Source: Bradyrhizobium nivariense
GTDB taxonomy: Bacteria > Pseudomonadota > Alphaproteobacteria > Rhizobiales > Xanthobacteraceae
Length of the DNA stretch: 64,000 nt
Reading direction: 5' to 3'
Assembly (NCBI RefSeq): GCF_029846715.1
Contig: NZ_JARVWW010000031.1
Span: 1-64,000, forward strand
Shown: one piece after another, positions 26,173 to 34,703 of the stretch
How the letters are laid out: every line of letters starts with the position of its first letter
How positions within the stretch are numbered: the first letter of the stretch is position 1
Translations under genes and position numbers: made by a program
Notes under the pieces: model-generated
What the model was told of the DNA's origin: nothing
What the model saw: only the letters and a program-made list of their open reading frames with translations
The model's database searches: none

Positions 26173-26208
26173 AGGAGGTTTCAAATGAACAGGAGGTCTC
26201 AAATGAAC
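26173..26208 (+). repeat. Tandem duplication of a ribosome site and start codon
   Basis: Two 18-base units, AGGAGGTTTCAAATGAAC at 26173-26190 and AGGAGGTCTCAAATGAAC at 26191-26208, differ at one base. Each contains a full Shine-Dalgarno and an in-frame ATG (26185 and 26203), so the gene has two equally strong translation starts. Confidence 0.85.
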
Positions 26209-27309
26209 AAGCGTTTATTTTTGGCTACGACCGCTGCAGTCGCGATTGTGACTTCGGCATTTGCGCAGTCGTCTCCCAACACTTCGAGCTCGAATTCGCC
26301 GACCGCGCAACGACCGCAGGATTCCACTTCAACGACGACGCCGTCCTCCTCGTCCACTGCACCGTCGTCCAACTCGTCCGGGCAGACCAGCAATCCTTCG
26401 ACGAACTCGGCCCAGACGCAGCAGCCTTCCTCGACCGGTCAGAACGCTGCGAACCAGTCGTCCAATTCCGGAACCGGGTCCAACACCACGCAGGCGCCGC
26501 CCTCCGGCAACTCGACCAATCAGGCTCAGACCAGCCAGCCTTCCAACCAGACCACTACGCCCTCGAACCAGGCGCAGACCAATTCGCCCTCGACCGGCCA
26601 GACCCAGAGCGCGAATCCGCCGGCCTCGACCAGCAATCAGGCGCAGTCTCCGACCGGCAGCAACTCGACCAACACGGCCCAGCAGCCGAACAACCAGCAG
26701 AACACGGCCGATCGCTCGTCGAACACCAACATGAAAGCGTCGGTGAACATCAACGATCAGCAGCGGACGCGGATCAGCACGTCGATTTCGCGCCTGAACG
26801 TGCAGCCCCTCAACAACGTGAACTTCTCGCTGTCGGTCGGCACGGTCGTGCCGCGCGACGTCCGCGTGCAGCCGCTGCCGGCGGAGGTGGTCGAGATCGT
26901 GCCCCAGTACCGAGGCTACGACTTCGTTCTGGTGAAAGACGAGATCGTCGTCGTGGAGCCCTCCAGCTACAAGATCGTCGCCGTGATGCCGTACTCGGGC
27001 CGCTCGACGGCGGCAGCGCCGGCGCGCTCCGAGCAGCGCAACGTCACCTTCAGCGATCGCGACCGCGAGGTGATCCGCAAGCACGCCAAGGCGCGTCCCG
27101 TCGAGCGCGAACGGCAAACGACCGGCAGTACGGTGCGAACCGAGATCCGCCGAGGCGAGCGAGTGCCGGACGGCGTGGAGATCGATGCTTTCCCGGACGA
27201 GGTCTATCGCGAGGCGCCGAGTCTGCGGGAGTACCGATACATTCACCGGGATAGCCGCACCTACATCGTGGAACCGCAGGAACGTCGGGTCATCGAAGAG
27301 ATCGACTGA
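26185..27309 (+). CDS. Secreted DUF1236 protein with long Ser/Thr/Asn/Gln linker
   Basis: This 374-residue exported protein (368 from the second start at 26203) has a signal peptide (FLATTAAVAIVTSAFAQ). A ~170-residue low-complexity stretch of Ser, Thr, Asn, Gln and Pro follows. The globular part has DUF1236 features: SVGTVVPRDVRVQPLP, PQYRGYDFVLVKDEIVVVEP and a second, similar repeat near the C terminus (YRYIHRDSRTYIVEP). It is probably a periplasmic or surface protein. It may be co-transcribed with the small Gly/Tyr-rich secreted protein downstream. Confidence 0.82.
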   Translation: MNRRSQMNKRLFLATTAAVAIVTSAFAQSSPNTSSSNSPTAQRPQDSTSTTTPSSSSTAPSSNSSGQTSNPSTNSAQTQQPSSTGQNAANQSSNSGTGSNTTQAPPSGNSTNQAQTSQPSNQTTTPSNQAQTNSPSTGQTQSANPPASTSNQAQSPTGSNSTNTAQQPNNQQNTADRSSNTNMKASVNINDQQRTRISTSISRLNVQPLNNVNFSLSVGTVVPRDVRVQPLPAEVVEIVPQYRGYDFVLVKDEIVVVEPSSYKIVAVMPYSGRSTAAAPARSEQRNVTFSDRDREVIRKHAKARPVERERQTTGSTVRTEIRRGERVPDGVEIDAFPDEVYREAPSLREYRYIHRDSRTYIVEPQERRVIEEID

Positions 27310-27333
27310 TCTCGCCAAGGAAGGAGAACGCTC

Positions 27334-27651
27334 GTGAAGACAATTGCACTTGGAGCTTTCGCGACGGCCTTGTTGGCGTCGGCTGCCCCTGCCGCTCCGC
27401 TCAATCCGACCGCGCTCGGTTCACCCGAGTTGTCGGGCATCGATCAGGTCCGGCTCGTTTGCAACGAGTACGGCCGCTGCTTCCGGACCGGCGGTCCCCG
27501 CTATGTCCAACGCTATTACGGCGACGATGACGGCTACGTCGTGCACCGGAGCTACGGCTACTACGGCGGACCAGGATACTACGATCGCGGCTACGGCTAC
27601 TACGGCGGTGGCCCGAGCATCGGCTTCAGCTTCGGCACCGGCCGTTGGTGA
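27334..27651 (+). CDS. Small secreted Gly/Tyr-rich protein
   Basis: This 105-residue protein starts with GTG after AAGGAG and has a signal peptide (TIALGAFATALLASAAPAA). The mature part has two cysteines (VCNEYGRCF) and a C-terminal region rich in Tyr and Gly (SYGYYGGPGYYDRGYGYYGG). It is followed by a strong terminator. The function is unknown. Confidence 0.72.
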   Translation: MKTIALGAFATALLASAAPAAPLNPTALGSPELSGIDQVRLVCNEYGRCFRTGGPRYVQRYYGDDDGYVVHRSYGYYGGPGYYDRGYGYYGGGPSIGFSFGTGRW

Positions 27652-27660
27652 CCAAAGAAA

Positions 27661-27683
27661 GGGCCGCTCCCGAGCGGCCCTTT
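27661..27683 (+). terminator. Rho-independent terminator
   Basis: The hairpin GGGCCGCTC/GAGCGGCCC is followed by TTTC. It ends the DUF1236/secreted protein unit. Confidence 0.8.
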
Positions 27684-27710
27684 CATACAGATAGACGTTG
27701 CGGTGATCGG

Positions 27711-27881
27711 ATGTCCGCTCTTACCAGATTGCTAGGACAGAAAGAGCGACTGCTGGCGCGGCTTGAAGCCGGACCCGGCCCAAACGAGCGTGCCGAAATC
27801 CAGGCGCTTCTCGCCAAGATCGATACCGCGCTGAAGCTTCTCGGGGCTGAAAAGTCTCTCGGAGCAGAGCCGACGGACTAA
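27711..27881 (+). CDS. Small helical protein
   Basis: This 56-residue protein starts MSALTRLLGQKERLLARLE, a predicted coiled helix pair. It lies 28 bases past a terminator. The function is unknown. Its start has only a weak ribosome site (GTGATCGG). Confidence 0.5.
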   Translation: MSALTRLLGQKERLLARLEAGPGPNERAEIQALLAKIDTALKLLGAEKSLGAEPTD

Positions 27882-28279
27882 GAACTGAGGGGCCTTAACT
27901 CACCAGCCCCCTGGCGGGCTCGCAGACGACCGAAAGCCCCAGCTCGGGGGCTTGGGGGGCGGTGAGCTGGGGCCAGTTCGGGGTTGCCCCTTGGGGCAGG
28001 GGCTTTGGGAAAACCTGGCAGCCGAGCTATCGTTCCTCTGGGTCGTCAAGAAGTTTTGGAGGGCGGGCGGTACCCGCCTAGCCGTACCGAGCCGGTCAAT
28101 CCAAGTCCGGCGGCCTCATGGGCTGCCGTCCGGGTAAGGGCGCTTGCGAGCAAATGAAGATTGCGGCCACGTTGAACGCGATGTGGCGTTTAGGTTCAGG
28201 GTCGCCGTTGCGAGTCGAGGCATTTGCGGGCGGGGACAATGCAGTGGTGATCCAGGTCGAGCGGCGAGGCGCCTACCGA
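27882..28279. other. Intergenic stretch with a G/C-rich hairpin
   Basis: AAGCCCC at 27934-27940 pairs with GGGGCTT after a short loop, forming a possible terminator without a T run. No gene was seen. Confidence 0.45.
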
Positions 28280-28710
28280 TCACGAATCCTCCCGCAAGCC
28301 GTTGAAGAAGGGGGTGCCGGACCTTGCCTTCCGCAGATATGGCCCGGTACTCGATCTCCGCTAACAACTTCGGCTCGACCCAGATGCCCTTGTGGCCGAC
28401 GCGCTTCGCGTAGGGCTGCGTCTCCCGGATCAGCGGCTTCAGCCGCTTCTGCAGGTCGGCGGCGGAGGCCTTGTCGAAGCCATGGTCGACCTTGCCGGCG
28501 TAGATCAGCTCGCCGTCCTTGCGTCGGCCGAGGTAGATACCGTCTCGTTTACCCTCGTCGAGCGCGAAGCCGCCGATGGTCAGGGTCTACCGCTCCGCGC
28601 AGGTCTTCTTCATCCAATTGTTGCCGCTGCCGCTCACGTAGGCGCAGTCACGGACCTTCGATACCACGCTCTCGAGTCCGAGCTTACAGGCTGCGCGAAC
28701 ATCTAGCGCC
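28280..28710 (-). pseudogene. ligD: ATP-dependent DNA ligase (LigD-type) remnant
   Basis: The minus strand encodes the C-terminal OB-fold part of a LigD-like NHEJ ligase. It reads CKLGLESVVSK, then TIGGFALDEGKRDGIYLGRR, AGKVDHGFDKASAADLQKRL and HKGIWVEPKLLAEIEYR. A TAG stop falls in the segment between KKTCAER and TLTIGG (about 28586-28588). One extra base in the G run at 28310-28314 shifts the frame near KVRHP. The upstream two-thirds of the gene is missing. It is clearly a dead fragment. Confidence 0.82.
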
Positions 28711-28818
28711 CGTCGATTGACTCGACTCGACGGGACACGATTTTTCGGGAAAAAGTAGAAACTTCATCTTCGGAGACGAGTTGGCATCCGGCGAGGTCTG
28801 CTCTCGTCGGAGCCGAAC

Positions 28819-29028
28819 ATGGTCGATGACGTCCCGCTGCGCACGGCGGTACATACGGTCTGGTCTCTCTACCTGGCGAAGCATCGCGATGTCGATGCTT
28901 CCGATACCCGCCGCTGCCTGCTGGAGCGTCATCTGCAAGGGAGATGGGAAGCGCGTGTGAGCGATGCCGAAGAACTCACGGGATTCGGCCTGGCTTACCT
29001 TGATCGCCTTCCCGAACACGAATGTTGA
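28819..29028 (+). CDS. Conserved small protein
   Basis: This 69-residue protein starts MVDDVPLRTAVHTVWSLYL, with a ribosome site GGAG nine bases upstream. It has the look of a conserved Bradyrhizobium hypothetical protein (LLERHLQGRWEARVSDAEELTGFGLAYLDRL). No function can be assigned. Confidence 0.65.
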   Translation: MVDDVPLRTAVHTVWSLYLAKHRDVDASDTRRCLLERHLQGRWEARVSDAEELTGFGLAYLDRLPEHEC

Positions 29029-29169
29029 GGCTGATGGAGGGGCTCGTCAGCCGAGTTGCGATCGACAGCGCCAGGCCGAATTGGACGTTGCTGGCCCTCT
29101 CAGAACTCGCATCCGCGGCCGTCGTCCTGTTCTTCCGCTCGATGTTTTCGGTTTAGAGGGTCGGCATCG

Positions 29170-30285
29170 ATGCGCATCGCTCAACTTGCTCCCCTGGCCG
29201 AAAGCGTCCCTCCCAAGCTCTACGGCGGCACGGAGCGGGTGGTGGCGTGGCTGGTGGATGAACTGGTCGAGCTAGGCCACGACGTCACGCTGTTCGCGAG
29301 CGGCGACTCCCGGACGAAAGGCGAGGTTCATCCCGTGTGGCCGCGCGCGCTGCGTCTCGGACGGAAGGGAGCCGATCCAAATGCAGCCTGCGCCGTGCTG
29401 CTGGAGGCGATCGCAAAGCGTGCGAAAGACTTCGACGTGATCCACGCGCACATCGACTGGCTACCCCTTCCGCTGCTCAGTCGGCTCGGCGTGCCCTTCG
29501 TGACCACCATGCATGGCCGGCTTGACCTGCCGGGCCTTTCCGAGGTGCTGCGGCAGTTTCCCGGCGCGGGCTTCGTGTCGATATCGGACCATCAGCGTCT
29601 GCCGTTGCCGGAGGCGAATTGGATCGCCACGATCCAGCACGGACTGCCATCGAACAACTTTCGCCCGTCTTTCGATCAAGGATCCTATCTGGCGTTCCTC
29701 GGCCGCCTGACCGCGGAAAAGGGCCCCCAGGACGCCATCCGCATCGCGCGCGCCGCCGGAATGCCCTTGCGCATTGCCGCCAAGATTCCGCGCGGCGAGA
29801 CAGTCTACTTCAAGAAGCAACTTGAGCCCCACATCGACGGTCGGGCGGTCCAGCTCGTCGGCGAGGTGGACGAGGTGAAGAAGCAGCCGTTCCTCACGGA
29901 GGCCGCGGCCCTGCTGTTTCCGATCGATTGGCCGGAGCCTTTCGGCCTCGTCATGATCGAGGCGATGGCCTGTGGGACGCCAGTGATCGCCTATCGCTCC
30001 GGCTCCGTGCCCGAGGTCGTCGAGGACGGCGTGACCGGCTTCATCGTCGAGAACGAGGAGCAGGCTGCCAGAGCCGTGGGCGATCTGGGCCGGCTCGACA
30101 GACGAAAAGTACGCGCCCGCTTCGAGGAACGCTTCTCCGCGGACCGAATGGCGCGAGAGTATGAAAGCGCGTACCGCGGATTGATCGCTGCCGCAGCGGG
30201 GCACTCGGCTGCGGCATTCCCAGCGCCAAACGCTGAATGTCGGCGCGAAACGAGGCCGGCCGACGAACTACCGGCGCCCAGCTAA
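29170..30285 (+). CDS. GT4-family glycosyltransferase
   Basis: This 371-residue GT-B enzyme has the N-terminal acceptor domain start MRIAQLAPLAESVPPKLYGGTERVV and the donor-domain segments FLGRLTAEKGPQDAI and PEPFGLVMIEAMACGTPVIAYRSGSVPEVV. The second carries the E-x7-E motif for sugar-nucleotide binding. The ATG at 29170 follows GAGGG. It stands alone between a small unknown gene and the RHH gene. Substrate not readable; such enzymes make glycans or glycoconjugates. Confidence 0.87.
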   Translation: MRIAQLAPLAESVPPKLYGGTERVVAWLVDELVELGHDVTLFASGDSRTKGEVHPVWPRALRLGRKGADPNAACAVLLEAIAKRAKDFDVIHAHIDWLPLPLLSRLGVPFVTTMHGRLDLPGLSEVLRQFPGAGFVSISDHQRLPLPEANWIATIQHGLPSNNFRPSFDQGSYLAFLGRLTAEKGPQDAIRIARAAGMPLRIAAKIPRGETVYFKKQLEPHIDGRAVQLVGEVDEVKKQPFLTEAAALLFPIDWPEPFGLVMIEAMACGTPVIAYRSGSVPEVVEDGVTGFIVENEEQAARAVGDLGRLDRRKVRARFEERFSADRMAREYESAYRGLIAAAAGHSAAAFPAPNAECRRETRPADELPAPS

Positions 30286-30363
30286 CCGATTTTTCGATGC
30301 CCCTTGAAAATGGTTCCCGGACATCCATATGACATCCATGCACCATCCCACTGGATGGTTGAA

Positions 30364-30795
30364 ATGGATGCTTTCATGGCCGACAATGTGCGCGAGCTGC
30401 GACCCCGGATCCCCGATACCGAGAAGATCACGATCAACCTTGGCTATGTCGATCTGGGTCAGGTCGATCTGATGGTGGAGGAAGGGTTCTATTCGAACCG
30501 CACGGATTTCATCCGGACGGCCATCCGCAACCAGCTCGAACGCCACGCGGACGTCGTGAAGCAGTCGACGGTCCGAAAGAGCTTGGACCTGGGTTTGCGG
30601 ACCTACAGCCGCGAGGACCTCGAAGCGGCGCGGCGCGCCGGCGAGATGTTGCACATCAACGTGCTGGGTCTCGCGACCATCGCCCAGGATGTCACCCCCG
30701 AGCTGGCCCGCGCCACCATTGCTTCGGTCTCGGTGCTCGGTGCCCTTCACGCCACCCCCGCGGTCAAGGCCGCTCTCTCCGACAGAACAAGGTGA
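30364..30795 (+). CDS. Ribbon-helix-helix (CopG-like) regulator
   Basis: This protein of about 143 residues has the RHH core KITINLGYVDLGQVDLMVEEGFYSNRTDFIRTAIRNQL. A strand and two helices are followed by an Arg/Glu-rich C-terminal domain. The exact start is uncertain; ATG 30355, 30364 or 30376 are possible. Its stop overlaps the esterase start (GTGA), so the two genes are coupled, as is common for PHB-depolymerase operons. It probably regulates the operon. Confidence 0.75.
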   Translation: MDAFMADNVRELRPRIPDTEKITINLGYVDLGQVDLMVEEGFYSNRTDFIRTAIRNQLERHADVVKQSTVRKSLDLGLRTYSREDLEAARRAGEMLHINVLGLATIAQDVTPELARATIASVSVLGALHATPAVKAALSDRTR

Positions 30796-31979
30796 ATGCG
30801 ATGCTGAATCAGAACATGATATCCGAGGCCACGCGCCTCACGCGTGCGGGCCAACTGGTTGAGGCCACCACGCTCCTGCAGCGCATGCTCCGCGGCGAGT
30901 CGCCAGAACCGCCCCACGCTCGAGTCTCGCCAGCTCGGTTCGAGCCGCCAACCATCGACGTGAAGGCCAACGTCGTCGAGGAGAAGGAAAGCCAACCAAC
31001 CGCCCGGGTTTCTCCCGCTCCTTTGCAACGCAAAAGCATCGCCCGGTTCGATCGCTTGAAAGACTTCCCCGGACTCAACCTGCGTGGTCCGATGACCCGC
31101 GCTCCCCCCGCCACGACGGATATCGCGCCCGAAGGGACGAGATTCATCGCAGGCACCTTCCGCAGCGCGGATGGAAGCCGGAATTACAAGGTGTTCGTCC
31201 CAAGCCGCTCCCAAGAAAGGCCGCTTCCTTTGGTCGTCATGCTTCACGGCTGCACCCAGTCGCCGGACGACTTCGCAGCCGGTACCCGGATGAATTTCCT
31301 GGCGGAAGAGCGAAATTGCTTCGTGGTCTATCCGGAGCAGCCCAGCGGAGCCAACCAGGCGAAATGCTGGAATTGGTTTCGCACGGGCGACCAGCAGCGG
31401 GACTGCGGGGAGCCTTCGCTGATCGCAGGCATCACTCGCCAGGTCATGCGGGATTATCCGATCGATCCGAAGCGGGTCTACGTCGCAGGTCTGTCGGCCG
31501 GCGGGGCGGCCGCCGCCATCATGGCAGCGACCCACGCCGATCTGTACGCGGCCGTCGGGATCCATTCCGGCCTCGCCTGCGGGGCGGCAAGCGATCTTCC
31601 CTCCGCGTTCGTCGCCATGCGGCAGGGCGGCGGGTCTAAAATTGCCGATGGTGGACCGCCAGTGCCGACCATCGTTTTCCATGGCGACCGCGACAGCACG
31701 GTGCATCCAAGCAATGGAGACCGGATTGTCGAGCAGTCCGCCAAGGCGGCAGGTTTGAAAGCGAAGATGATCGACGGACGAGTGCCCAATGGGCACGCCT
31801 ATACCCGCACGAACCTTGCCGACGCCGACGGTCGCGCCGTCTCCGAGCACTGGAATGTTCACGGTGCCGGCCACGCCTGGTCTGGCGGCAGTCCCGCCGG
31901 CTCTTACACCGATCCGCGCGGGCCGGACGCGACGAGGGAGATGCTGCGCTTCTTCCTCGAGCATTCCCTCCCGGGTTAG
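30792..31979 (+). CDS. PHB-depolymerase-type esterase
   Basis: This 395-residue alpha/beta hydrolase starts with GTG 30792, overlapping the upstream stop; ATG 30801 is an alternative. The first ~110 residues are a variable leader with no signal peptide visible. The catalytic serine is in GLSAGGAAA, the aspartate probably in FHGDRDSTV and the histidine in GAGHAWSGG. The oxyanion region VMLHGCTQSPDDFA is typical of the esterase_phd family. It may act on polyhydroxybutyrate oligomers or other esters. Confidence 0.85.
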   Translation: MNAMLNQNMISEATRLTRAGQLVEATTLLQRMLRGESPEPPHARVSPARFEPPTIDVKANVVEEKESQPTARVSPAPLQRKSIARFDRLKDFPGLNLRGPMTRAPPATTDIAPEGTRFIAGTFRSADGSRNYKVFVPSRSQERPLPLVVMLHGCTQSPDDFAAGTRMNFLAEERNCFVVYPEQPSGANQAKCWNWFRTGDQQRDCGEPSLIAGITRQVMRDYPIDPKRVYVAGLSAGGAAAAIMAATHADLYAAVGIHSGLACGAASDLPSAFVAMRQGGGSKIADGGPPVPTIVFHGDRDSTVHPSNGDRIVEQSAKAAGLKAKMIDGRVPNGHAYTRTNLADADGRAVSEHWNVHGAGHAWSGGSPAGSYTDPRGPDATREMLRFFLEHSLPG

Positions 31980-32089
31980 TCGGGCTTCGCAACGCGAGCC
32001 GTCGCCCGGCGCGTCGCCGAATTTCCGGATCGGCTTGGGGGCGCCGAAACCCGCCGTTCGCGGAATTCCCACTGCGGCGTTGGCGGTGC

Positions 32090-32443
32090 CTACGCCTGAT
32101 CCGGAGCTACCCGCCTGACGGCCCTGACGATGTCCTCTGGACGATAGGGCTTCTGCAATATCAGACTTCCGGGAACAGGACGGGGCGCGACGGGCGAGAA
32201 ACCGGTCGCATAGATCACCGGGAGTCCGGGATCATGCTCGCGGCAGCGTTCGGCGATCTGCCATCCGTCGACGCTTCCGGGCAGTTTGACGTCCGTGATG
32301 AGAAGGTCGACGACCCGCCGCCCGCACCACGCCAGCGCGTCCTCGCCATTGGCTGCATGGACGACGTGGTATCCTTCCTCTAGCAGAGCCTCCACCATGA
32401 ACTCGCGGATGACAGGGTCGTCCTCGACGAGGAGTATTCGCAC
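32090..32443 (-). CDS. Receiver-only response regulator
   Basis: This 117-residue single receiver domain starts VRILLVEDDPVIREFMVEALLEEGY. It has the phosphoacceptor Asp in LLITDVKLPG, ATGFS in the switch region and the conserved Lys in QKPYRPEDI. GTG 32443 follows GAGGTG at good spacing; an in-frame GTG at 32452 is possible. There is no output domain and no adjacent kinase. It is oriented opposite to the PHB esterase. Confidence 0.82.
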   Translation of the reverse strand: MRILLVEDDPVIREFMVEALLEEGYHVVHAANGEDALAWCGRRVVDLLITDVKLPGSVDGWQIAERCREHDPGLPVIYATGFSPVAPRPVPGSLILQKPYRPEDIVRAVRRVAPDQA

Positions 32444-32542
32444 CGCCGACACCTCAAATTCAGGACAGAGGGTTTCTGCCGACGGCTGACGCCTGATCGC
32501 GGCCGGCAAGCCCGCTCTCACCGGCGGGCTTGCCGGCAAGCG

Positions 32543-32899
32543 TTAGAACCCGGAATAGTAATCATTGACTGCTCTCGCTCGTCCGGGGTCATCCCAATCC
32601 CAGGCGTTGTCGTTGCCATACTTCGGCGCACCCTGGAGCCTGTCTGCGGTGAGATTGGTTCGGTACCCGCCAAGGCCCGTGTCGTACTTCAAGGACTGCC
32701 ATGGCAGCGGGTAGTGATCGTCTCCGATGCCCAGGAAGCCGCCGAAGCCGAGAACCGCGTACGATACTTGGCCGCTGACCTTGTCGATCATCACGCGCTC
32801 GATCGAGCCGATCTTCTGGGCGTCGGTGCCATAGACGGCAGTGCCTTCGACCTTGTCGCTACCGATCAGCGTTCCTGTTTCACGCCTTTCCGTTTCCAT
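32543..32899 (-). CDS. PRC-barrel domain protein
   Basis: This 118-residue protein has the PRC-barrel fold (GTAVYGTDAQKIGSIERVMIDKVSGQVSYAVLGFGGFLGIG DDHYPLPW in pieces). The ATG at 32899 follows AGGAGGATG. PRC-barrel proteins of this type are small stress proteins in Bradyrhizobium. An EcfG-like site lies upstream. Confidence 0.82.
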   Translation of the reverse strand: METERRETGTLIGSDKVEGTAVYGTDAQKIGSIERVMIDKVSGQVSYAVLGFGGFLGIGDDHYPLPWQSLKYDTGLGGYRTNLTADRLQGAPKYGNDNAWDWDDPGRARAVNDYYSGF

Positions 32900-32932
32900 C
32901 GCATCCTCCTCCTTGAAACGTTGATGCATGAC

Positions 32933-32958
32933 AACTGCGATCAGCAGGTGCTCGTTCC
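32933..32958 (-). promoter_or_regulatory. Possible EcfG-type promoter for the PRC-barrel gene
   Basis: The minus strand reads GGAAC-N17-AGTT, with the -10 about 34 bases upstream of ATG 32899. The GTT core is kept and the first base differs from the consensus. Confidence 0.55.
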
Positions 32959-32974
32959 TCCGCTTTCTCGATCG

Positions 32975-33109
32975 CTAAGACCGACCGGTAAGTGAGGCGC
33001 CGGATTTGCGGAGCGCCTCGCGCTCCTCGCAGAGGTCTTCGACCTTCGCTCCCATCGGCGAAAGCAGAAGCTCCGCGGCCGCCGTCGGAACGCCGGCTCG
33101 CTGCAGCAT
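32975..33109 (-). CDS. Possible small protein or frameshifted C-terminal part
   Basis: A 44-residue frame reads MLQRAGVPTAAAELLLSPMGAKVEDLCEEREALRK, which has convincing protein character. A different frame starting at ATG 33273 overlaps the upstream gene stop (ATGA) and encodes MMLTQAVVTMVCCGLLGDVARPFIAF, then loses character near 33115. Either two genes or one gene with a frameshift near 33110-33120 is present. The reading is uncertain. Confidence 0.4.
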   Translation of the reverse strand: MLQRAGVPTAAAELLLSPMGAKVEDLCEEREALRKSGASLTGRS

Positions 33110-33273
33110 CCGAATCGGTCGTCCTGCGCCGGGCGCGAGATTAGCGTCAGATTGTCGCCTACGTTCGCTGCACGGGCCGGTCCCCATTCGCTCATGAAAG
33201 CAATGAACGGACGGGCCACGTCGCCAAGCAGGCCGCAACAGACCATCGTCACGACAGCCTGCGTGAGCATCAT
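33110..33273 (-). other. Coupled ORF start, possibly 5' part of the above
   Basis: ATG 33273 overlaps the TGA of the 108-residue gene in an ATGA. The hydrophobic start MMLTQAVVTMVCCGLLGDVARP and the following MSEWGPARAANVGD look real. Beyond 33115 the frame continues to 32941 but looks like noise. Confidence 0.4.
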
Positions 33274-33596
33274 GCTGACCTCCGCAAGGCGGCGGCCCAG
33301 GGCCGCCGCAGCCGCATCGGCACGCCCCCGGGGGGCGGCGGATCGTCGTCGCCGTCGAGCCGCCTCAGCGCGGCGAGGATGTCCGCGAGCCGGATCGTGT
33401 GGCCCATGCCGGGAATTTCCCGTAGCGCGGGACAGGATTCGACCGCGAACATGTCGGACGCCCATGACGACAGGATGATCCGCTTCTCCGGTACGGAGAG
33501 TTCGTCGTCGTTCAGGACGTCCTCCGGAGAAGCATAGTGCGCTGCCGGATGGAAGAATGGATTGAGATTGCCGGTGTTCGTGTTGGCGTTGGTCAT
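33270..33596 (-). CDS. Conserved 108-residue protein
   Basis: This soluble protein has the core FFHPAAHYASPEDVLNDDELSVPEKRIILSSWASDMFAVESCPALREIPGMGHTIRLADI (in pieces), recognisable as a conserved Bradyrhizobium protein of unknown function. The C terminus is Pro/Arg rich. It lies upstream of the coupled small ORF and downstream of the decayed hsp20. Confidence 0.68.
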   Translation of the reverse strand: MTNANTNTGNLNPFFHPAAHYASPEDVLNDDELSVPEKRIILSSWASDMFAVESCPALREIPGMGHTIRLADILAALRRLDGDDDPPPPGGVPMRLRRPWAAALRRSA

Positions 33597-33668
33597 CGAT
33601 TGCCTCTCTTTACGCTCCTTTCGTCGGGACCGGTTTCGGGCGGCGACGACCGCCGCCCGTGATGGTCT

Positions 33669-34158
33669 TTACTGCGAGTTGATCGCGATGCGCTTGACGC
33701 CCGCGCGCGGGTTTTCCGATTTCGGAAGCGAGATCGTCAGGACGCCGTTCTTGAACGACGCCTCGGCCGTGTCCTACTCGACGTTCTCGAGCGCGATCTG
33801 CCGCTGGAACGAGCCGTAGTAGCGTTCGGTGAAGTATTTGCCTTGGTCCTTGCGCTCGTTCTTCTTCTCGCCGCTGATGGTCAGCACCCCGTTGGCGATT
33901 TCGATCTGGACGTCGTTCTCCGCCATGCCGGGAAGCTCGGCCGAGATCGTCAGCGCCTTGTCGGTCTCGCTGAGCTCGATCTTGGGCCAGCCAAATTGCC
34001 CTTCCATGAGCGGCGACAGGCTTGTGCCGCCGAAGCCGCGGAAGACGTCGTCGAACAGCCGGTTCATTTCGCGATGCAGCGTCATGAACGGATCATGGCT
34101 GCCGCGCCGGCGCGAGCTCCTGGTTTCTGGACCAGGGAATGAGATCACGAACTGCCAT
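33669..34158 (-). pseudogene. Decayed Hsp20 small heat-shock protein
   Basis: The ATG at 34158 begins the rhizobial Hsp20 start MAVRDLIPWSRNQE. A frameshift before 34090 moves the frame to the one encoding HDPFMTLHREMNRLFDDVFRGF and the alpha-crystallin domain. A TAG at 33774-33776, in LENVE-stop-DTAEASFKNGVLTISLP, cuts the domain before its last strands. The rest is open to a TAA at 33669-33671. With two lesions it should not make a full chaperone. An intact relative is at 34242-34703. Confidence 0.82.
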
Positions 34159-34241
34159 GGTTCTTCTCCTTCGTTGCATGGGCCAGGGAGCGCGGCCACG
34201 CTTGCGCGCGCTGCGTTCCGCTGTCGAACCTCGATCAGGCG

Positions 34242-34703
34242 TCAGGCCGCCTTCTTCTGCTCGATCTGCGAGGCGGGAGAGGAGCCGCTTCCGATCTGGA
34301 TCCGGCGCGGCTTCATGGCTTCCGGCACCTCGCGGACGAGATCGATGATCAGCAGTCCGTCGCGGAAGGAGGCCTCCTTCACCTGAACGTAGTCGGCGAG
34401 GTTGAACACGCGCCGGAAAGGACGCGCGGCGATGCCCCGGTACAGGTATTCGCCAGCCGCTTCCTCGGGCTTCCTGCCCTCGATCGTGAGCGCATTCTGC
34501 TCAGCCGTCACGGCGATGTCGTCGGCTCCGAAGCCGGCGACGGCGACCGAGATCCGGTAGTGATCCTCGCTGGTGCGTTCGATGTTGTACGGGGGATAGT
34601 GGTCTTCGCTCGCCTGACGGAGCGTGCTGTCGACGAGGTCGGCCAGGTGGTCGAAGCCGATGGTGGAGCGCCACAGAGGCGCAAAGTCAAAGGTGGTCCT
34701 CAT
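34242..34703 (-). CDS. Hsp20 small heat-shock protein (IbpA-like)
   Basis: This 153-residue alpha-crystallin-type chaperone has the N-terminal part MRTTFDFAPLWRSTIGFDHLADL, the core NIERTSEDHYRISVAVAGFGADDI and the C-terminal strand PFRRVFNLADYVQVKEASFRDGLLIIDLVREVPE. The ATG at 34703 follows GGAGG, which is part of the RNA-thermometer hairpin. A heat-type promoter lies upstream. Holdase chaperones of this class bind unfolding proteins during heat stress. Confidence 0.88.
   Translation of the reverse strand: MRTTFDFAPLWRSTIGFDHLADLVDSTLRQASEDHYPPYNIERTSEDHYRISVAVAGFGADDIAVTAEQNALTIEGRKPEEAAGEYLYRGIAARPFRRVFNLADYVQVKEASFRDGLLIIDLVREVPEAMKPRRIQIGSGSSPASQIEQKKAA

Noticed and set aside
26261..26734. 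Arg/Pro-rich frame of 157 codons
   Set aside because: It is an out-of-frame reading of the Ser/Thr/Asn/Gln repeats in the DUF1236 gene.
26329..27318. Minus-strand frame of 329 codons with Arg/Gly/Leu repeats
   Set aside because: It is antisense to the DUF1236 gene.
30747..32072. Minus-strand frame of 441 codons
   Set aside because: It is antisense to the PHB-depolymerase-type gene and lacks protein character.
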